From contig DHDR01000020.1 in assembly GCA_002399445.1 (NCBI GenBank), positions 1 to 16,320 of the forward strand: 16,320 nucleotides of DNA. Direction: 5' to 3'. Position numbers and translations under genes: made by a program. This stretch comes from Ruminococcaceae bacterium UBA4871 (GTDB lineage Bacteria; Bacillota; Clostridia; Oscillospirales; Acutalibacteraceae). Of the stretch, positions 5,602-13,166 are shown in pieces (positions within the stretch are counted from its first letter, which is position 1; every line of letters starts with the position of its first letter). The notes under the pieces are model-generated. The model was given only the letters and a program-made list of their open reading frames with translations. It did not search any database and was not told the origin of the DNA.

Positions 5602-6723
5602 TTGATTGAATTTGAACACGTTTGTAAAAAGTTCAAAGGGCACACCGTAATTCCCGATCTTTCATTTAAAATCGAGGATGGTGATTTTGTTGCCATTATC
5701 GGAGCAAGCGGATGTGGGAAAACGACCACATTAAAAATGATTAACCGCTTAATCAGTCCTACATCCGGAAAAATTTTAATTGACGGAGAAAATATTGCAC
5801 ATAAAGATGTCATTGCGTTGCGGCGCAATATGGGATATGCCATTCAGCAAACAGGTCTTTTTCCTCATCTGACAGTTCGAAAGAATATTGAAATGATTCC
5901 TCGCATCCAGAAAAAGGATCCGGCAGAAATTGAAAAAAATACTCAGGCATTAATGAAAATGGTAGGATTAGATCCGCAAAATTTTCTGGATCGCTACCCC
6001 AAGGAACTTTCAGGCGGACAGCAGCAGAGAGTTGGCGTTGCCCGTGCATTCGCCACGGATCCAAAAATCATATTAATGGATGAACCATTCTCTGCTTTGG
6101 ACCCAATTACCCGCGAAGGACTGCAAGATAAGCTTCTGGATCTACAGGCAGAACTCAAGAAAACTATTGTTTTTGTTACACATGATATGGATGAAGCCAT
6201 CAAATTGGCAGACCGTATTATCATTATGGACCACGGCCAGCTGGTTCAGTATGATACACCAGAAAACATCCTGAAAAATCCAGCGAATGAATTTGTTGCA
6301 CAATTTGTGGGTCACAAGCGCATCTGGGGTTCCCCTGACTTTATCAAAGCGGAAGATATTATGATTGAGCACCCGATAGGATGTTCACCGGAACTGACTC
6401 TGTTCCGGTGCCTTGAACAAATGCGCAACCGGAATGTCGACAGTCTTATGGTTGTTAAGGATGGTATTCTGCAAGGGATTTTAACTGCAAAGCAGGCACT
6501 AGCCGAACCCGACCGTTCTGTAAAAGCCCGCAGCATTATGACACAAAATGTCCTGCATGTTGCACCGCAGGACACCATTCTGGATGTTCTGCACTTAATG
6601 AACGAGAACCATGTTTCTACCATACCGGTACTGGACAAATCCCATACTTTAATGGGGTTAATCACCCGCAGCAGTCTAGTGGCTACAATGAGCAGCCAAT
6701 TTTTTGAAACGGAGGCGATTTAA
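5602..6723 (+). CDS. OpuC-type osmoprotectant ABC transporter ATPase with tandem CBS domains
   Basis: A 373-residue ATPase of the quaternary amine (ProV/OpuCA) class. Residues 1-240 are the ABC domain: Walker A GASGCGKTT (34-42), Q-loop about 81-82, signature LSGGQQQR (135-142), Walker B IILMDEP (155-161), switch His193. Residues about 250-300 and 311-362 are two CBS modules (LFRCLEQMRNRNVDSLMVV; LDVLHLMNENHVSTIPVLD). In Listeria and Staphylococcus, the CBS pair of OpuCA binds c-di-AMP and restrains transport; this may hold here. The start is TTG at 5602, seven bases after AAGGAGG (5588-5594); no ATG is closer. The stop codon overlaps the next start (TAATG), so the two are made together. An EgtU-type ergothioneine importer ATPase has a similar layout, so the substrate is not fixed by this gene. 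Confidence 0.9.
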   Translation: MIEFEHVCKKFKGHTVIPDLSFKIEDGDFVAIIGASGCGKTTTLKMINRLISPTSGKILIDGENIAHKDVIALRRNMGYAIQQTGLFPHLTVRKNIEMIPRIQKKDPAEIEKNTQALMKMVGLDPQNFLDRYPKELSGGQQQRVGVARAFATDPKIILMDEPFSALDPITREGLQDKLLDLQAELKKTIVFVTHDMDEAIKLADRIIIMDHGQLVQYDTPENILKNPANEFVAQFVGHKRIWGSPDFIKAEDIMIEHPIGCSPELTLFRCLEQMRNRNVDSLMVVKDGILQGILTAKQALAEPDRSVKARSIMTQNVLHVAPQDTILDVLHLMNENHVSTIPVLDKSHTLMGLITRSSLVATMSSQFFETEAI

Positions 6724-8312
6724 TGGGAGGATTTCTCTCTTATATGCAACAAAACCAAGCGCAGATTTTTTCCCTTACGCTGGAACATATCCGTTTGACT
6801 GCTATTTCAGTTGGTATTGCCATTTTAATTGGCATTCCATTAGGAATCTTGATCTGCTATATTAAGCGGCTGTCCAAACCAGTTCTTGGAGTTGCAAGTG
6901 TTATTCAGGCAATTCCAAGTATGGCTATGTTAGGATTTGCAATTCCTTTTCTGGGAATTGGAACTTTGCCGGCTATTATTTGCGTAATTTTGTATTCTTT
7001 ACTGCCGATTATTAAAAACACAGCAACCGGCATTGAAAGCATTAATCCTCAAATGGTAGAAGCAGCTCACGGAATTGGATTGACAAGATTTCAAGTCCTC
7101 ACGAAGGTGCAGATTCCGCTGGCTTTGCCTGTTATTATGGCCGGTGTGCGGATTTCTGCAGTTACCGCTGTAGGCTTAATGACAATCGCAGCATTTATTG
7201 GTGCAGGTGGTCTTGGATATCTGGTATTTTCAGGCATTCGCACTGTAAACACTAATCAAATACTTGCTGGCGCAATTCCGGCATGTATACTGGCTTTGTT
7301 GATTGATTTCCTGCTCGGTCTTGTGGAAAAGTTAGTAACTCCAATCAGTCTGCAAAAAACAAATCCGCGTGCCCATCGCAGCATTCAGCGTACCCGTAAA
7401 CTTCAGAAAGGCATATTGGGTGTTTTTTGTATTTTATTAATCCTTGTGTTTGGAGTTAATATATTTTCGACAAAGCAGAAAAGCGCAAAGACCATTACAG
7501 TCGGAAGTAAAGACTTTACTGAACAGATGATTTTATCCAACATGGTTTCGGATTACATTCAAAATAAAACGGATATTACGGTCCATTGCAAAGAAAACCT
7601 TGGCGGCTCACAAGTTTGTTTTTCCGCCCTCAAGTCCGGTGACATTGATTTGTATGTTGAATACAGCGGAACTGCATACGCCGACCTTCTCAAGCACAAA
7701 CCAATTAGTGATGTTTCTAAGGTCTATAACACAACCAAAAATGAACTGAAGTCGAAATTTGATATTGATACATTGAACCAAATGAATTTTAATAATACCT
7801 ACACAGTGGCTGTAAAGAAAGATACGGCTCAAAAATATCATTTAAAAACTTTGAGTGATCTCGCTAAAGTCGGCAGCCAGCTTCGTATTGGGACAACACT
7901 TGAATTTTTAAACCGTGAGGATGGCCTGCCCGGTCTGATGAAAAAATATAATTTTCAATTTGCTAAAACAACCGGTTTGGATGGATCTCCCCGCTATGTA
8001 GCGTTGGAAAATAGAGAAACGGACGTAGTAGATGCATTTTCTACAGACGGCCTGCTCAAAAAATTCAATCTGGTAACTTTAGAAGATGACAAACATTTCT
8101 TCCCACCGTACTATGCTATTCCACTCGTTAGAGGAAAAACATTGGAAAAGTATCCAGAGCTTTCGCCACTGCTGAAAGAACTGGGAGCACATTTAACAAA
8201 CAGCATTATGCAACAACTAAATTATGAAGTGGACGAGCAGCAGAAAAAGCCATCTGATGTGGCTCATTCCTTTCTTGTAAAGGAAGGTCTCATCAATCGT
8301 ACAGCAAAATAA
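6723..8312 (+). CDS. OpuC-type fused permease and substrate-binding protein
   Basis: A 529-residue fusion of two importer parts. Residues 1-205 are a permease with about five hydrophobic segments and the EAA loop at 113-141 (EAAHGIGLTRFQVL). After a basic linker (211-229), a further membrane segment (231-248) leads to an extracytoplasmic binding domain (about 255-527) of the OpuAC/QAT family: TITVGSKDFTEQMI (257-270), GGSQVCFSALKSGDIDLYVE (294-313) and EYSGTAY (313-319). The binding domain is thus tethered to the channel and needs no lipoprotein anchor. It probably imports glycine betaine, carnitine, choline or similar osmoprotectants. The neighbouring BusR-like regulator and CBS-containing ATPase favour that role, but EgtUBC (ergothioneine) and BilE of Listeria share the same fusion and cannot be excluded. 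The ATG overlaps the upstream stop by one base. Confidence 0.88.
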   Translation: MGGFLSYMQQNQAQIFSLTLEHIRLTAISVGIAILIGIPLGILICYIKRLSKPVLGVASVIQAIPSMAMLGFAIPFLGIGTLPAIICVILYSLLPIIKNTATGIESINPQMVEAAHGIGLTRFQVLTKVQIPLALPVIMAGVRISAVTAVGLMTIAAFIGAGGLGYLVFSGIRTVNTNQILAGAIPACILALLIDFLLGLVEKLVTPISLQKTNPRAHRSIQRTRKLQKGILGVFCILLILVFGVNIFSTKQKSAKTITVGSKDFTEQMILSNMVSDYIQNKTDITVHCKENLGGSQVCFSALKSGDIDLYVEYSGTAYADLLKHKPISDVSKVYNTTKNELKSKFDIDTLNQMNFNNTYTVAVKKDTAQKYHLKTLSDLAKVGSQLRIGTTLEFLNREDGLPGLMKKYNFQFAKTTGLDGSPRYVALENRETDVVDAFSTDGLLKKFNLVTLEDDKHFFPPYYAIPLVRGKTLEKYPELSPLLKELGAHLTNSIMQQLNYEVDEQQKKPSDVAHSFLVKEGLINRTAK

Positions 8313-8556
8313 TTGAAAACAGATGCCTTTACCAAAAAGATGCGTTGACATCTGCAATAGGCAATACTTGTGTACAAATTGGGTGTAGGAATAACCAAAC
8401 GTGAGACATTTCTTTCCACTCTGAATACTCAGGAATTACTGCATTTTGACTTCTATGTGGTATAGTCCAGTCATTCTGCCATGTTCAAAGAAGTTCACCA
8501 TGATTTCCGACATCATAATTAAGAATGAACAGCTTTAATGCATAACAAAGCTATCG
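8313..8556. other. Gene-free stretch between converging operons
   Basis: No supported gene. The importer stop is followed by CAGATG (8321-8326) and CATCTG (8350-8355), which can pair, but there is no T run, so this is not a clear terminator. TTGACA at 8346-8351 and TATAGT at 8461-8466 lack partners at proper spacing. I cannot assign a function to this stretch. Confidence 0.5.
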
Positions 8557-8610
8557 ACATAAAAGGAACCGCCGCCGTGCAGAATCACACGACAGCGGTT
8601 CCTTTTATGT
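8557..8610. terminator. Bidirectional terminator between importer and arginine operons
   Basis: A perfect 16-bp inverted repeat, ACATAAAAGGAACCGC (8557-8572) and GCGGTTCCTTTTATGT (8595-8610), with additional CGTG/CACG pairing inside. A GC-rich core flanked by A- and T-rich ends lets it work in both directions. It lies 30 bases past the argF stop and is the expected end of the arginine operon. Confidence 0.85.
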
Positions 8611-8640
8611 CCGGGCCGCAAAAAATTCTCAGTCTGCTTA

Positions 8641-9543
8641 TTATCCAAGCAATTTTACTAGTACTGCCTTTTGCGCATGCAGACGGTTTTCAGCCTCTTC
8701 AAAAATCTCATCGGAGTGTTTTTCAAATACTTCTGCAGTAATTTCTTCCCCGCGGTGAGCCGGCAGACAATGGAGAACCATGGCGTCAGGCTTGGCCGCC
8801 GCCATCACTTTGTCGTTAATCTGGTAACCTTTAAACGCAGCGCGGCGCTTTTCCGCCTCACCTTCCTCACCCATAGAAGCCCATACATCTGTAATAACGA
8901 CATCTGCACCTACGGCTGCTTCTAGCGGATCAGTTGTCATACTGAATGCCGGATAGGCCTGCGCAAAATCAAGCACCTCTGCAGCTGGATGATAAGCTGA
9001 CGGACAGGCCACTGCCACTTCCATTTTCATCTTCAGGCCGCCGACGATAAGGGAATTCATCATATTATTGCCATCGCCAATAAAGCACATCTTCAGCCCA
9101 TCTAAATCACCGCGTTTTTCACGGATTGTCATTAAATCCGCCAGCACCTGACACGGATGCGCAAAATCGGTCAGACCATTGATAATCGGAATCGTACCGC
9201 TTTTGGCAAGTGCCTCCACTTCACTTTGTTTAAAAGTGCGAATCATAATGCCATTGAGGTAACGGGACAGCACACGTGCAGTATCCTGCACCGGCTCCCC
9301 GCGGCCAATCTGCATATCACGGGCAGACAGGAAAATGGGCAGACCGCCAAGCTGGTACATCCCGACTTCAAAGGAAACACGGGTACGGGTACTGGCTTTC
9401 TCAAAAATCAGTCCCAGCGTTTTTCCAGCCAGACGTGGATGCGGAATGTCATGTTTCAGCTCATATTTAAGCTGGTCGGCAAGGTCCAGAATTCCGGTAA
9501 TCTCCTGACCGGAAAGGTCAAGCATTTTCAGTAAGTGTTTCAT
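8641..9543 (-). CDS. argF: Ornithine carbamoyltransferase
   Basis: A 300-residue cytoplasmic enzyme that joins carbamoyl phosphate and ornithine to citrulline. Signature residues are present: carbamoyl phosphate loop STRTR (51-55), HPCQ (129-132), and HCLPAHRGEE (258-267) with the catalytic Cys. WASMGEE (221-227) holds the SMG ornithine loop that separates it from aspartate carbamoyltransferase. The length is typical for anabolic OTC. The ATG at 9543 follows a moderate GAGAGG. It is the last gene of the arginine cluster, 105 bases after argD, and the gap holds its own promoter candidate. A catabolic role is unlikely given the biosynthetic neighbours. Confidence 0.96.
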   Translation of the reverse strand: MKHLLKMLDLSGQEITGILDLADQLKYELKHDIPHPRLAGKTLGLIFEKASTRTRVSFEVGMYQLGGLPIFLSARDMQIGRGEPVQDTARVLSRYLNGIMIRTFKQSEVEALAKSGTIPIINGLTDFAHPCQVLADLMTIREKRGDLDGLKMCFIGDGNNMMNSLIVGGLKMKMEVAVACPSAYHPAAEVLDFAQAYPAFSMTTDPLEAAVGADVVITDVWASMGEEGEAEKRRAAFKGYQINDKVMAAAKPDAMVLHCLPAHRGEEITAEVFEKHSDEIFEEAENRLHAQKAVLVKLLG

Positions 9544-9605
9544 AAGAAAAAGGCCTCTCTTCCATGAATGATTTTGGGTCTGTAAAAATCGGATAATTTA
9601 TGTTT

Positions 9606-9633
9606 ATTATAGCAAAGAAATTCAAGTATGCAA
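9606..9633 (-). promoter_or_regulatory. Internal promoter candidate for argF
   Basis: Read on the minus strand: TTGCAT (9633-9628), a 16-base spacer, TATAAT (9611-9606), giving a leader of about 57 bases before the argF ATG. The -35 hexamer also resembles one half of an ARG box, but the other half is poor (about 9 of 18 matches to the consensus). Confidence 0.6.
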
Positions 9634-9648
9634 TTTTGTAAGATAAAA

Positions 9649-10827
9649 TCAACAGTCACCGCTGAGCACCTTTTTAAGGATAGTCAGCCCCTCATCTAAT
9701 TCTTCCCTGCTGATTGTGAGCGGCGGCAAAAACCGCAGTACATCCTTCGCAGTCAATATTAACAAACCGGCATCTACGCAGGCTGCTGCAATTTTGCCCG
9801 GTTCACCAGAGACTGGTTTGGCACCCAACATCATACCAAGCCCGCGTACACTTTGGATTTCCGGCATGGATTCTAACCGTTCCCACAGATAAGCTCCCTT
9901 TTTCTGCACATTCAGCAAAAACTGCTGCTGTGCGACTCTGGAAATCACAGTGGAAACACCGGCACACACGACCGGATTTCCACCGAAAGTGCTGCCGTGA
10001 TCTCCGGGGGCAAACACATTTTCACATTTTTGATTCACAAGACAGGCACCTACCGGCAGTCCGCCGCCAAGTCCTTTGGCAGCGCTCACAACATCCGGCT
10101 GAATTCCGTATTGCTGATAGCAAAAGAAACTGCCGGTGCGGCCAACACCAGTCTGTACTTCATCAACCATCAAAAGAATATCTTGATTTTGGCAGAATTC
10201 CGCCAATTCCTGTACAAATTCTTTTTCCATCGGGCAAACGCCGCCCTCACCCTGCACAAGTTCAATCAGCACTGCACAAGTTTTTTCCGTAACGACGGCG
10301 CGCACGCCCTTCATATTCGGTTCCGCATAGAAAAAGCTTTCGGTCAGTGGGGTAAACTTTTTATGAAACATATTCTGTCCGGTGGCAGCCAGTGTGGTAA
10401 TTGTGCGTCCGTGAAAGGAATTCTGCAGAGTCACAATTTGGCAGCGGTCTTTTCCATACTTATCCTCACTGTATTTGCGGGCAATCTTAATTGCACATTC
10501 ATTTGCCTCTGCACCGCTGTTTCCAAAAAATACGCGCGCCATCCCACTAGCCTGACAGAGCTGCTGAGCTGCCTGAATTGTAACGGGGCTGTAATACAAA
10601 TTGGAAAGATGCTGAATCTGTGCCGCTTGTCCGGAAATAGCTGCCACCCATTGGGGGTCGCTGTACCCCAGACAATTGACGCCGATTCCGGCGGTAAAGT
10701 CAATATACTTTTTCCCGTCTGCGTCCCATGCAGTGGCATTTTCGCCCTTTACCAATGCCGCCGGAAATCTTCCATATGCGTGCATCAAATATTTGCTGTC
10801 ATTTTCCTGAATGGCAGTGATCTGCAT
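9649..10827 (-). CDS. argD: Acetylornithine aminotransferase
   Basis: A 392-residue class-III PLP-dependent aminotransferase that makes N-acetylornithine from N-acetylglutamate semialdehyde and glutamate. Visible landmarks: FGNSGAEANECAIK (101-114, phosphate binding), SFHGRT (137-142), MVDEVQTGVGRTG (220-232, Asp222 contacting the PLP pyridine nitrogen), SAAKGLGGGLPVG (248-260) with PLP Lys251, and GSTFGGNP. The length is normal. The start is supported by AAAGGAGG nine bases upstream of the ATG at 10827. It follows argB by 112 bases, a gap with a 12-bp direct repeat. It might also serve succinyl-diaminopimelate, as ArgD does in some bacteria, but position says arginine. Confidence 0.96.
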   Translation of the reverse strand: MQITAIQENDSKYLMHAYGRFPAALVKGENATAWDADGKKYIDFTAGIGVNCLGYSDPQWVAAISGQAAQIQHLSNLYYSPVTIQAAQQLCQASGMARVFFGNSGAEANECAIKIARKYSEDKYGKDRCQIVTLQNSFHGRTITTLAATGQNMFHKKFTPLTESFFYAEPNMKGVRAVVTEKTCAVLIELVQGEGGVCPMEKEFVQELAEFCQNQDILLMVDEVQTGVGRTGSFFCYQQYGIQPDVVSAAKGLGGGLPVGACLVNQKCENVFAPGDHGSTFGGNPVVCAGVSTVISRVAQQQFLLNVQKKGAYLWERLESMPEIQSVRGLGMMLGAKPVSGEPGKIAAACVDAGLLILTAKDVLRFLPPLTISREELDEGLTILKKVLSGDC

Positions 10828-10871
10828 AAAATTTTCCTCCTTTATGTTAGCCGTTCTTGGGAAACGCTGGA

Positions 10872-10899
10872 TTATACAAACTGTATTTTATACAAACTG
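10872..10899. repeat. 12-bp tandem direct repeat between argB and argD
   Basis: TTATACAAACTG occurs at 10872-10883 and again at 10888-10899, a perfect 12-bp repeat with a 16-bp period. On the minus strand each copy ends in TATAA, so the repeat contains -10-like hexamers (one is TATAAT at the right position for argD), though no good -35 box is seen. It does not resemble an ARG box. It could be a protein site or a chance duplication. Confidence 0.6.
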
Positions 10900-10939
10900 G
10901 AAAATTAATTGTTTTGTCCCTGCGGACAGGAAAAACACG

Positions 10940-11797
10940 TTAATAAAACATAGTTCCAATTCCTTCGTTTGTAAAGAGCTCAATTAAAATCGAATGGGGA
11001 ATTCGGCCATCAATAATATGTGCACGCTTCACACCGCGGCGTACAGCTTCCACACAGCAGTCAATTTTTGGAATCATGCCGCCGGAAATGATTCCCTCTT
11101 TTTTCAGCTTTGGAACAGTCGAAACCTGCACAACCGGAATAATTGTACTCGCATCATCTTTATCTCGCAGCAAACCACGAACATCCGTCATCAAAATCAG
11201 TTTCTCCGCATGCAGACAAGCTGCAATCTGCGCCGCCGCAACATCTGCATTGACGTTGTAAACTTCTCCATGACAGCCGCCCGCAATGGTGGAAATCACC
11301 GGCACATATCCGTTCTCCTCGGCATCACGGATTACAGAAGAATTCACCTCCGTAATTTGCCCGACAAAGCCCAAATCTTCTTGGGAAACCATTTTTTCGG
11401 CGCGAATCATATTGCCATCCAGCCCACAAAGCCCGACTGCGCGCCCATTGTTTGCTTCCAAAAGCTGGACAAGTGCCTTATTGACTTTTCCAGCCAGCAC
11501 CATTTGCACCACATCTATTGTTTCACGGTCCGTGACACGCATGCCTTTTATAAATTTGCTTTCCTTGCCGATTTTTTTCAGCATGGCAGAAATCTCCGGC
11601 CCACCGCCATGCACCAGCACAACGTGAATACCAACCAGCTGCATCAACACAATATCCCGTATAACGGCGTCCTTCAGGGTATCATTTGTCATGGCATTAC
11701 CGCCGTATTTGACAACAATCGTCTTTCCCGCATATTTTTGAATATACGGCAAAGCCTGCACAAGCACCTGCGCCCTGTCTTGATTTGAAATTTTCAT
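10940..11797 (-). CDS. argB: N-acetylglutamate kinase
   Basis: A 285-residue amino acid kinase that phosphorylates N-acetylglutamate with ATP. Diagnostic parts are VVKYGGNAM (27-35, phosphate-binding Lys and Gly pair), VLVHGGGPEIS (60-70), and the C-terminal GGMIPKI block with the catalytic Lys. The N-terminal helix ahead of the core (QDRAQVLVQALPYIQKYAGK, residues 6-25) is the extra element found in hexameric, arginine-inhibited kinases, so feedback control by arginine is likely. The Shine-Dalgarno is weak (GATGGGA), and no better start is present. It lies 50 bases after argJ. Confidence 0.96.
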   Translation of the reverse strand: MKISNQDRAQVLVQALPYIQKYAGKTIVVKYGGNAMTNDTLKDAVIRDIVLMQLVGIHVVLVHGGGPEISAMLKKIGKESKFIKGMRVTDRETIDVVQMVLAGKVNKALVQLLEANNGRAVGLCGLDGNMIRAEKMVSQEDLGFVGQITEVNSSVIRDAEENGYVPVISTIAGGCHGEVYNVNADVAAAQIAACLHAEKLILMTDVRGLLRDKDDASTIIPVVQVSTVPKLKKEGIISGGMIPKIDCCVEAVRRGVKRAHIIDGRIPHSILIELFTNEGIGTMFY

Positions 11798-11847
11798 TGT
11801 TATCCCATCTTTAAATAAAGTAGATTTTCTCTCTCCGGCTTTTGTTA

Positions 11848-13128
11848 TTATGTCCGATAATCTCCATTGATCTTGACATAATCATATGTGAGATCACAGC
11901 CGAACGCAGTTGCAGAAGAACTGCCGTCGTGCAGAGTTACCTGAATGGTAATTTCATCTTCTGCCAAAATTTTCTTTCCCAAAGTTTCATCGAATGGAAT
12001 CCCCGCTCCATCCCGACAAACAGCAAGGCTTCCCACAGGAGAAACAAAGTCAACATCTACTTTATGGATGTTTACTTTTGCTCCGGAATAACCGATTGCA
12101 CACAACACACGTCCCCAGTTTGCATCCGCACCAAACATAGCCGCTTTGACCAAAGAAGAACAAATCACCGATTTTGCTACGGTCCGGGCATTCCGGTCAT
12201 CCGCTGCACCACTCACCGAACAAACCAACAGTTTATCCGCACCCTCGCCGTCTTTTGCCATCGCACGGGCAAGTTGGATACATAAGCCTTTCAGTGCTTC
12301 TGTAAATTTTTGAAAATCCTCGCTGGTCTCGGTAATTTCCGGATTACCGGCTTTTCCATCCGCCAAAATCACGCAGGTGTCATTTGTACTCATATCCTCG
12401 TCAACACTCAGCATATTGAAACTGTCTTGAACGGCAAGGCGGAGTGCCCGGTCCAGCGCTTTTGGTGTAATGGCCGCATCCGTTGTCAGGAAACAAAGCA
12501 TCGTGCACATATTGGGATGGATCATACCAGAACCCTTTGAAATGCCGCCGATTCGCACAGTCTTTCCGCCCAGTTTCAGTTCCACAGCCATATTTTTGGG
12601 CACAGTATCCGTCGTCATAATTGCCTCTGCCGCCTGCAGGCTGCCACTGGTAGACCGTTTGGCTGCCAAGGCAGGTACTGCGGAAAGAATAGGGGCAAGC
12701 GGCAGCGGCTGTCCAATCACGCCGGTACTGGCAACCAGCACATCCTCTTCTCGAATCAGCAGTGCCTCCGCGACAGCATCCGCCATCGCTTCCGCCTTCT
12801 TTGCACCATCCGCATTGCAGGTGTTGGCATTTCCGCTGTTGGCAAGAATCGCCTGCGCTTTTCCATCTTTTAAGTGTTCTTGACAAACGGTAATTGGTGC
12901 ACCTTTCACAAGATTACTGGTGAAAACGCCTGCCGCCGTGCAGGGTACATCTGCATAAATCAAAGCCAGATCATCCTTGTTTTCTGGTTTCATTTGTCCG
13001 GAACGGAGCTTTTTCGTATATTCAGCAGTTTCTTTTTTCGTCATATTGGCACAGGCTTTAATCCCCGCATAGATTGCAGCCGCCTGAAACCCCTGTGGGG
13101 CCGTCACTCCGCCATCAATAAATTCCAT
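11848..13128 (-). CDS. argJ: Bifunctional ornithine acetyltransferase / N-acetylglutamate synthase
   Basis: An ArgJ of 426 residues if translation starts at 13128. It moves the acetyl group from N-acetylornithine to glutamate, closing the acetyl cycle; bifunctional forms also use acetyl-CoA. The motif GGISKGSGMIHPNM leads into CTML, where autocleavage should expose the nucleophilic Thr (Thr209 in this numbering). The residue before Thr is Cys where Ala is most common. ANSGNANTCN and the C-terminal DYVKINGDYRT match the family. Two starts compete: ATG at 13140 and ATG at 13128. I favour 13128 because GGAGG sits five bases upstream of it. No argA is in the window. Mono- versus bifunctionality cannot be read from the sequence. 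Confidence 0.94.
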   Translation of the reverse strand: MEFIDGGVTAPQGFQAAAIYAGIKACANMTKKETAEYTKKLRSGQMKPENKDDLALIYADVPCTAAGVFTSNLVKGAPITVCQEHLKDGKAQAILANSGNANTCNADGAKKAEAMADAVAEALLIREEDVLVASTGVIGQPLPLAPILSAVPALAAKRSTSGSLQAAEAIMTTDTVPKNMAVELKLGGKTVRIGGISKGSGMIHPNMCTMLCFLTTDAAITPKALDRALRLAVQDSFNMLSVDEDMSTNDTCVILADGKAGNPEITETSEDFQKFTEALKGLCIQLARAMAKDGEGADKLLVCSVSGAADDRNARTVAKSVICSSLVKAAMFGADANWGRVLCAIGYSGAKVNIHKVDVDFVSPVGSLAVCRDGAGIPFDETLGKKILAEDEITIQVTLHDGSSSATAFGCDLTYDYVKINGDYRT

Positions 13129-13166
13129 AGTTTCCTCCATTCAGAAAGATTCTCCCTCATGTCGCG

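Noticed and set aside
8446..8466. TTGACT and TATAGT as a promoter in the gap after the importer
   Set aside because: The spacer is only nine bases, far from the 16-18 needed, and no gene follows in that direction.
9997..10908. 303-codon open frame on the plus strand opposite argD
   Set aside because: It is an antisense shadow: argD on the other strand has all catalytic motifs, and this frame shows no domain or proper start.
10994..11788. 264-codon open frame opposite argB
   Set aside because: Antisense shadow of argB; composition rich in His, Asn and Cys without any recognisable motif.
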